Assembly: GCA_039619475.1 (NCBI GenBank)
Contig: CM077116.1
Location: 252,822,440 to 252,886,439 of the forward strand
Source: Icerya purchasi
Taxonomy: Eukaryota; Arthropoda; Insecta; Hemiptera; Monophlebidae
DNA length: 64,000 bases
Direction of reading: 5' to 3'
Under the pieces are notes generated by a model. It saw only the letters and a program-made list of their open reading frames with translations. It was not told the origin of the DNA and did not search any database. Of the stretch, positions 58,545-64,000 are shown piece by piece; position 1 is the first letter of the stretch, and each line of letters opens with the position of its first letter. Both the position numbers and the translations under genes were made by a program.

Positions 58545-59970
58545 GAGCAGTCTTCTTTTCTTCTTACGCTGTCTCCGAACGAAGATTGTCGATCCACATG
58601 ATGTAATATTTGGACACCGCTGCTCTAAAAAAATTTCCTCAGAGAGACGTTGCGGCCAATGACGCAGATCTCTCATCCGTGAGTTCCGTCTCCTACCTGG
58701 AGACCTCTTTTCACAAATTATTCTCTCAAGGACTAATTTCAGTAGTCCGTACTTCCCGCCATTCATGATATGTCTCAGATAGCTCATTTTGCGCTCCCTG
58801 ATTGTCGCCAGCAGCAGCTTTCTTTTCCTGCCAATTCGGCGCAAGATCTACATTGGTTACTTTCTTCCAAGGTATCCTTAGCATTCTCCTGTACAGGAAC
58901 ATTTCGAAGGCATCCAATTTGGCCTCCAATGCTTTGCTGAGGAACCGTGCTTCACATTCACACGTAAGAACAGATGTAACATAACACTGTATCATTCGGA
59001 GGCGTAGATCGAGGCTCAAATCGGTAGTTGTGAAGAAATTCTTCATTACTATGAAGGCTGCTCGTGCCTGTTCAATTCTTGACTGCACTTTTTTTTCTGG
59101 TCTACAGCTTTCGTCAACTACGGTTTTTCCCGGATACTTGAAAAGTGATACTTGTATTAAATTACTTCGTTATTAGCCGTGCAAGTGGTCGGTACGTATT
59201 TTTTTGAAAAAACCATTACTTTAGTTTTAGCTACATTTAGGAATAAGCCCCAAGCTTCGCCAGCCGCGACCACTGTATCTATCAGTCTTTTTAGCTCTCA
59301 CTGACTGCAAGCAAGATCGTTAGCATATCTTATGTTTTTGATGATACGACCTTTGACGGTTATTCCCCCTTTTGTAGTTTTCAATCCTCTGAGAATACTG
59401 CTTCGGAATAGATATTGACTAATAAGAGGAAAAGCGCGCGGCCTTGTCTTTCGCCTTTCATAATCTAGATACCCTGTGATAGCTGGTAATTAGATCTAAA
59501 TTTATCTGTGTGGTCCCAATTCTTCTTCTTCTTCGAGTCCCGACCGTTCTCGATCGTAGGTGACTTTATTAAAGAAATCTTTCGTATGCAAGGTGGATTA
59601 ATTGTTCGGTATTCACCCCCGACCATGCCTTGACGTCGCACATCCATGAGCGCCTCCTTCGTCCGACCTTCCTCTTGCCCGATATTTTTCCTAAAAATAT
59701 TATTTGCAACAGTGAGTATTTAGATCCACGTATAAAATGACCAAAGTATTTCCTCTTCCTGTCTTTTATGATTCCAATACAGATTTGCTATTATGCGAAT
59801 TTCACCACTATCCATTCCAACCTTCGTAAGGACTTCAATCAGTTTATGCGTTTCGAAAATCACGGTCGTATATTTCACATCTTGACCCCCGTATTCAAGA
59901 CGCCGGTTGTCAGCCGGTTCAGGTGGTATCAAATGTTCTAAGCGGCTTGTGTTCATCATGCTATCATGTA
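58545..59970 (-). pseudogene. Endonuclease/RT-type LINE fragment, interrupted
   Basis: Minus strand from 59970: RT piece IFETHKLIEVLTKVGMDSGE and IRIIANLYWNHK. The region 59500-59700 reads poorly and may be an inserted or rearranged segment. Then come GRIIKNIRYANDLACS (YADD with the second-last Asp changed to Asn, 59327-59314), a thumb with LNVAKTKVMVF, LRLRMIQCYVTSVLTCECEA, YRRMLRIPWKK, and the end RKMSYLRHIMNGGKYGLLKL with RSPGRRRNSR. This matches the lineage of the 38.1-38.6 kb fragment. The Asn in the catalytic box would inactivate the polymerase. Confidence 0.75.
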
Positions 59971-60128
59971 GATGAGTGGGAAGATACCACGGTGGTTTTC
60001 TCTTGCCTTCCGTCGAATTTTCTGTTACGGTTTACTCCCTTAGTCGAATGGAGCCGGTTTGAAGGCACCGGATATCAATCCGACTGGGAAGCATAAGTCA
60101 CGAACGAGTTGCTGATAATTTGCTGTTG

Positions 60129-60420
60129 TAATGCAGTAAAAGGCAGCGTGGTAGCTTAGTGGTTAAGGTGCTTGGTTACCAAATCAGAGGTCACGGGTTC
60201 GAGACTTGTCTCGTCCCGGATCCAAGTCGCTCCCAAGCGTACCCAGCCTGAAATACTTGGGTACCAGAGAAATCTGGGAAAGTAAAGGCGGCCGAGAGAA
60301 AGGAACTGGCCCTGGTATTCTCCTTAGATTCATTAGGCTTAGTACATTGTGAACCTTAACTTCACAATCCCGACGCCCTGTCAAGGGTATGGAACTCACT
60401 TTACTTTTAATGCAGTAAAA
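60129..60420 (+). mobile_element. tRNA-derived SINE with 13-bp target duplication
   Basis: TAATGCAGTAAAA flanks the element on both sides (60129-60141 and 60408-60420). The 266-bp body starts with a tRNA-like head containing an RNA polymerase III A box (TAGCTTAGTGGTTAAGG, near 60152) and B box (GGGTTCGAGAC, near 60196). A tRNA-unrelated part follows, ending ACTCACTTTACTTT. The clean duplication indicates LINE-mediated retroposition. Confidence 0.85.
60152..60207 (+). promoter_or_regulatory. Internal Pol III promoter (A and B boxes) of the SINE
   Basis: The A box matches TRGCNNAGYNGG and the B box matches GGTTCGANNC, about 45 bases apart as in tRNA genes. The anticodon arm does not fold cleanly, so this is not a functional tRNA gene. 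Confidence 0.75.
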
Positions 60421-61100
60421 AGCTTAACGGTATTTATTAGTAGGAGCACCTCCTCCGTTTTCCTATCAGCGGTATATTGTGAGTTCCGATTTAGCTTTCC
60501 TGATCAGTGCCAAGCCTGCCGAAATAGAAAATTACAACCCTGCACGACGTGGACGTACAGAACTTACACGGTTGTTGTTTCGTTTTTCCGCCAGTGGAGC
60601 TAGCACTATACGACGGTCGAGTGACTACTTACTAGAAAAGGGTAACTCTAGTTACAACAACCTCTGCGCCGCAGTGCTTTGAACATTAGGTAAGCAATAA
60701 AAATAATAACTTTGTATGTCCTTATTTGTCTAGAACGCATTTTGAAATAAACCCCGGGACATTTCACAGCTGTTTTTTTAAGCTAATTTGTTGTTTTCTA
60801 ATAGATATAGGATAATTTAGCAATACAGAAACGGAATATTTTTAGATGAAATTAAAAATTTAAAGGATTATATTAATGAATTACTCGTATTCTAGTTAAT
60901 TTACTCTCGAGTGGTTTTATTTGTTTTTCTCTGAATTTTATCTCTACCGTCACCGCCTTTATTGAACATACTTCATTCTTTGTAGTGCCATACTCAATTT
61001 CTGAGCGTAGGCGAATTCGTGCATTCTGGCTATACAGACACAGACATAGCATGCTAAGCAATCGCTATATTCAAAACGCAAGTGAAAATGCAAGACGCTA
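60421..61100. other. No recognised gene
   Basis: Short overlapping plus frames at 60349-60603 and 60479-60682 have no motif. The region is otherwise AT-rich and featureless. Confidence 0.35.
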
Positions 61101-61109
61101 CACTTTTTA

Positions 61110-61350
61110 TTGATTAGTAATTGTCGGACTTATCGCGATACACAAATGCAGTCCTCCGTGTGCGTCTGCCTGCTACACAGATCGATTTGCGCGCATATAG
61201 TGGTATGCATGTTTGCCATTGCCTTATGAGACTCTATCAGCAGGTTAATTTAATTATTTATTCTGTGATTTTTGTCGTCGTCTCGGATCGAACTCAAGAC
61301 TTCTGTAGCGGAAGTCGAATGCTCTAGAAACTAGGTGATCGCAACGACTA
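61110..61350 (-). mobile_element. Second tRNA-derived SINE-like element
   Basis: On the minus strand the tRNA-like head runs from about 61350: GATCACCTAGTTTCTAGAGC (degenerate A box), an anticodon-like arm ACTTC/GAAGT with seven-base loop, and a B box GAGTTCGATCC (61295-61285), then GACGACGAC closing the acceptor-like stem. The loop lacks the U33 of real tRNAs. The body toward lower coordinates is not delimited and no target duplication was found. Its sequence differs from the 60.1-kb SINE. Confidence 0.55.
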
Positions 61351-63297
61351 TCATTTATCGGAAAGTTGTTTAAACAAGCATACTTAAGTAGATATGATCT
61401 TTCTACAGATTTGTAGCCTGCGACAAAGTGCTGATGAATGACAATACTCGTAAGTATTATCAGTCGCTACGGCAGTTTTCTGCTATCACGTCTTTCCGGG
61501 TATTCTTCGTCCAATCAGCTGATTTTAATCTGTTCTCTACATTACCCTCCATCGATCAGCAACATATCTTTATGTTTATCGTCAATGTTGATCTAATCAC
61601 TAGATGAAATCCTGTGTATCTTCTTCAAATTCCGTCGCTGAGCTAACAGCAATCTTTTCCGAGCTCCACTGATGTAAAATAATGCTGAAAGATTGATTTC
61701 ACTGACAGGCGGAACAGAAGACAATTGTATACTACTCGTATTTTATATTTTTCTAACGGATTCCTGCAATTTTTTTTTTTTTTCGTTGACATTTTCATTA
61801 ATAACTTTTTCCATTTTTTCTATTTACCAAAATTTATTTAATTTAACTTATAGATCTTGACTATATTTGTTTCTCTACGCATGTCAGTAAAATTTCCGCA
61901 CTACTTGTATTCGGTTTTTCCTCGATATTTTTAAACGTATTATCGATATCGTCAAATTCGCAATTACATTAATGTCCTTCATTTGTTTATCGAACATTAA
62001 TTTAATTTTCAATTTTTATTCTTCGATATAAATTATATGCGAGCGGTGATTTGATTCCCATTGAGAAATACTACATTTTTCCGTCTAGATGCAGAAATTT
62101 TTCATAATATCAAAATTAAATTCTCGTTCTGAAATTTTACGGGTTATGTCGATTGTAATGAAATTAGCAGTGTACATTTTTTCATGCGCAGTTTATGTTT
62201 TAATTTCGAATCAGCTTTACAACAGAGAGATTATAAGTACATATTTGGGGTTTATTTAGTATTTTAAACTGCTAATTATTGACGATTGTTCGAAGAAGCT
62301 AATTCGTACGGTAGTGAGCAGCTTCACTGATATGAATGGCGAACCCCGAAATTAACGCGTAATACAATACAAACGTAAAATTGAGTTACCCGAAATGTTC
62401 GTACTGCGTTGCAACGGGGCAAATTTAAAAATTAATTAGCAGATATAAAAAAAATCCAGTTAACTTTCCAGGCAACGGAAACTTAAATTATCCGAGATCA
62501 GAATTTGAAAGTTCCGCTTGGAAAGATTTTTTGTCTTCATAATTAGTAGAGCCATCACTTCTTCGTTAATTGGTTAGTTTCTATTGCTGCTTCTTCCTCT
62601 TTTAATCTCCCCCTAGTCTACGTTTTTCGTTACTTCATTTTCCCTGCAAAAGTATATTAAAATACTTGAAATCGGCACTAATCAAAATGGTTAGTTTTCG
62701 TCGATAGAAATAATTTTGACTGTTCATTTTAATAAATTAATTTTTTCAACAAATTTTATTAGCTGAAACTGATTATTTGTTTCTAGCTTATTCGGAAAAA
62801 GCGCCTAGCATAGACGGAATTCAGAGGAGTTATATGATTGGCGATTATGTTACCGGAAACTGTACAGTGTACAAAACGAATCCTGCAGCTAGACTTTCTT
62901 GGTTTATCAACCGACAGCAAGTAAGTTGAGCAGAAATACTGAAGACTTTTTATATGTATAAGATGATAATTTCCGATTAAACAGAACAAAAAAAATATAC
63001 ATATATACGCGCACGCGCCCCATACATACATACACACACACACATATATTAACGACAACGTCATTCTGAGCCCGATCTCCGTCACATTTTTTTTTTCTCA
63101 AAACGTTACATATTGACATGCTGTATATAAATGGGTTGCTCAGAAATGAACAAAGAGTACCGAAAAATGAATTGCTTAACGTTGTCAATTTTTCTCGTTC
63201 TATACGAAGGTAAGAAATAACCAAACTTGTGGTCCGGGAGTCTCTCCAGGCGGGGTCGAGGAGCGGTACCCCTTATGAGGCACGAAAGAGCGAGTAA
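61351..63297. other. No recognised gene
   Basis: About 1.9 kb of AT-rich sequence. CA-type repeats near 62996-63048 account for the Tyr/Cys/Val-rich open frames there. Confidence 0.4.
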
Positions 63298-63349
63298 TAT
63301 ATATATATATATACTAGCTGACCCGGCGAACTTCATACCGCCCGAGAAC
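63298..63349. repeat. TA tract and start of a dispersed repeat
   Basis: (TA)n at 63298-63313 followed by CTAGCTGACCCGGCGAACTT, a phrase I associate with a widely dispersed arthropod repeat whose class I cannot state. It continues after the hAT insertion at 63924. Confidence 0.55.
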
Positions 63350-63915
63350 CAGGGCTTGAAAGCCAGCCGAAAGCCAAAAGCTAAAAGCTGAAAGCCAATC
63401 ATTTTTAGATGTCATAAGCTTAATCCAAAAGCCATATTTAAATTTCCATAAGCTAAAAGCCTAAAGCTTAAGCTATATTCAAAATTTAAACAGTCATAAG
63501 CTGAAAGCTTAAGCTGTATTTCTAGAAAAGCTAAATTAAGCTTTATATTCGGCTTAAGCTTTTTTTTTTAAATTTCTTGATTTTGCATTTTTGACATAAT
63601 TATTCGCGTAAGAAATTGTTTTTAAAAACTTTTATTATTGTGCGTAAAGAAAAAAAGTTGAAGTTTCAATAGTAATGCTAAATAGTTTGATGCATGGTAA
63701 TTAGTAAATGATTTTAATTATCTTGTATTGAAATTCATTTCGTAAGCCGAAAGCTGAAAGCTTAAGCCGTATTTTAAATTTAAACAGCCAAAAGCCGAAA
63801 GCCTAAGCCATATTTCAAATTCAAACAGCCAAAAGCCGAAAGCTTAAGCTGTATTTATCAAGGACATAAGCCGTATTAAGTTTAAGCTGTATTATTATTC
63901 AGCTTTCAAGCCCTG
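63350..63915. mobile_element. Non-autonomous hAT element (MITE) with 8-bp target duplication
   Basis: Perfect 14-bp terminal inverted repeats, CAGGGCTTGAAAGC (63350-63363) and its complement (63902-63915), flanked by the 8-bp duplication CCGAGAAC (63342-63349 and 63916-63923). CAGGG termini with 8-bp duplications define the hAT superfamily. The 566-bp interior encodes nothing and is built from repeated AAGCYGAAAGC/TTAAGCYGTATTT units of about 50 bp with AAATTTAAACAGCCAAAAGC-like joints. It interrupts the dispersed repeat that starts at 63314. Confidence 0.9.
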
Positions 63916-64000
63916 CCGAGAACCAATAAATATTGTGTTAACTTATCAGCAATCAATACTCAAAAAAAATTAAGTTCAATAAATGTACAAAAATCAAAAT

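Noticed and set aside
60150..60215. tRNA gene
   Set aside because: A and B boxes are present but the anticodon arm does not fold, and the sequence is inside a retroposed unit with a target duplication, so it is a SINE.

Overview
This is an AT-rich, transposon-packed stretch of animal nuclear DNA, almost certainly from an insect. The evidence is the mix of mariner elements, an LTR retroelement with a tRNA-Lys-like primer site, Jockey-type and RNase H-bearing non-LTR retrotransposons, tRNA-derived SINEs and a hAT MITE. There are no bacterial operons or ribosome-binding sites. The order cannot be settled from the sequence; a hymenopteran or another large-genome insect would fit.

Host genes are scarce. 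The only good candidate is a two-exon gene on the minus strand: exon 1 at 26152-25903 with a signal peptide, exon 2 at 15490-15072. It encodes a secreted, cysteine-rich 222-residue protein that I do not recognise. Its 10.4-kb intron holds a nest of mobile elements: a hammerhead-bearing palindrome, a 4.6-kb LTR element inserted into that palindrome's TA tail, another hammerhead remnant and a 1.9-kb LINE fragment.

Layout. 0.9-3.7 kb: three minus-strand non-LTR fragments. 3.7-9.1 kb: no recognisable gene. 9.1-9.7 kb: ORF1 tail plus endonuclease of a non-LTR element, fused to an unidentified ORF remnant. 10-11.7 kb: two unidentified decayed ORFs. 12.1-12.7 kb: diverged tandem repeats. 14.3 kb: mariner remnant. 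15.1-26.2 kb: the two-exon gene. 27.5-33.4 kb: non-LTR copies in both orientations, one split by a 0.55-kb palindrome with its own target-site duplication. 36.1-42.5 kb: five or six non-LTR fragments and a 3.4-kb segment bounded by inverted repeats. 44.4-45.7 kb: a complete mariner with intact transposase. 47-57.2 kb: RNase H fragments and a near-full-length but dead Jockey element. 58.5-61.4 kb: a third RT lineage and two tRNA-derived SINEs. 63.35-63.9 kb: a hAT MITE built from internal repeats.

The most unusual signal is a set of three hammerhead-ribozyme motifs. Two lie in near-perfect long palindromes that share the same short asymmetric head. Their form matches the terminal repeats of Penelope-like elements, but no Penelope reverse transcriptase is visible in the window. 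The LTR element is also odd: it encodes a coiled-coil gag-like protein, has no pol, and its two LTRs agree almost perfectly upstream of the predicted transcription start but not downstream.
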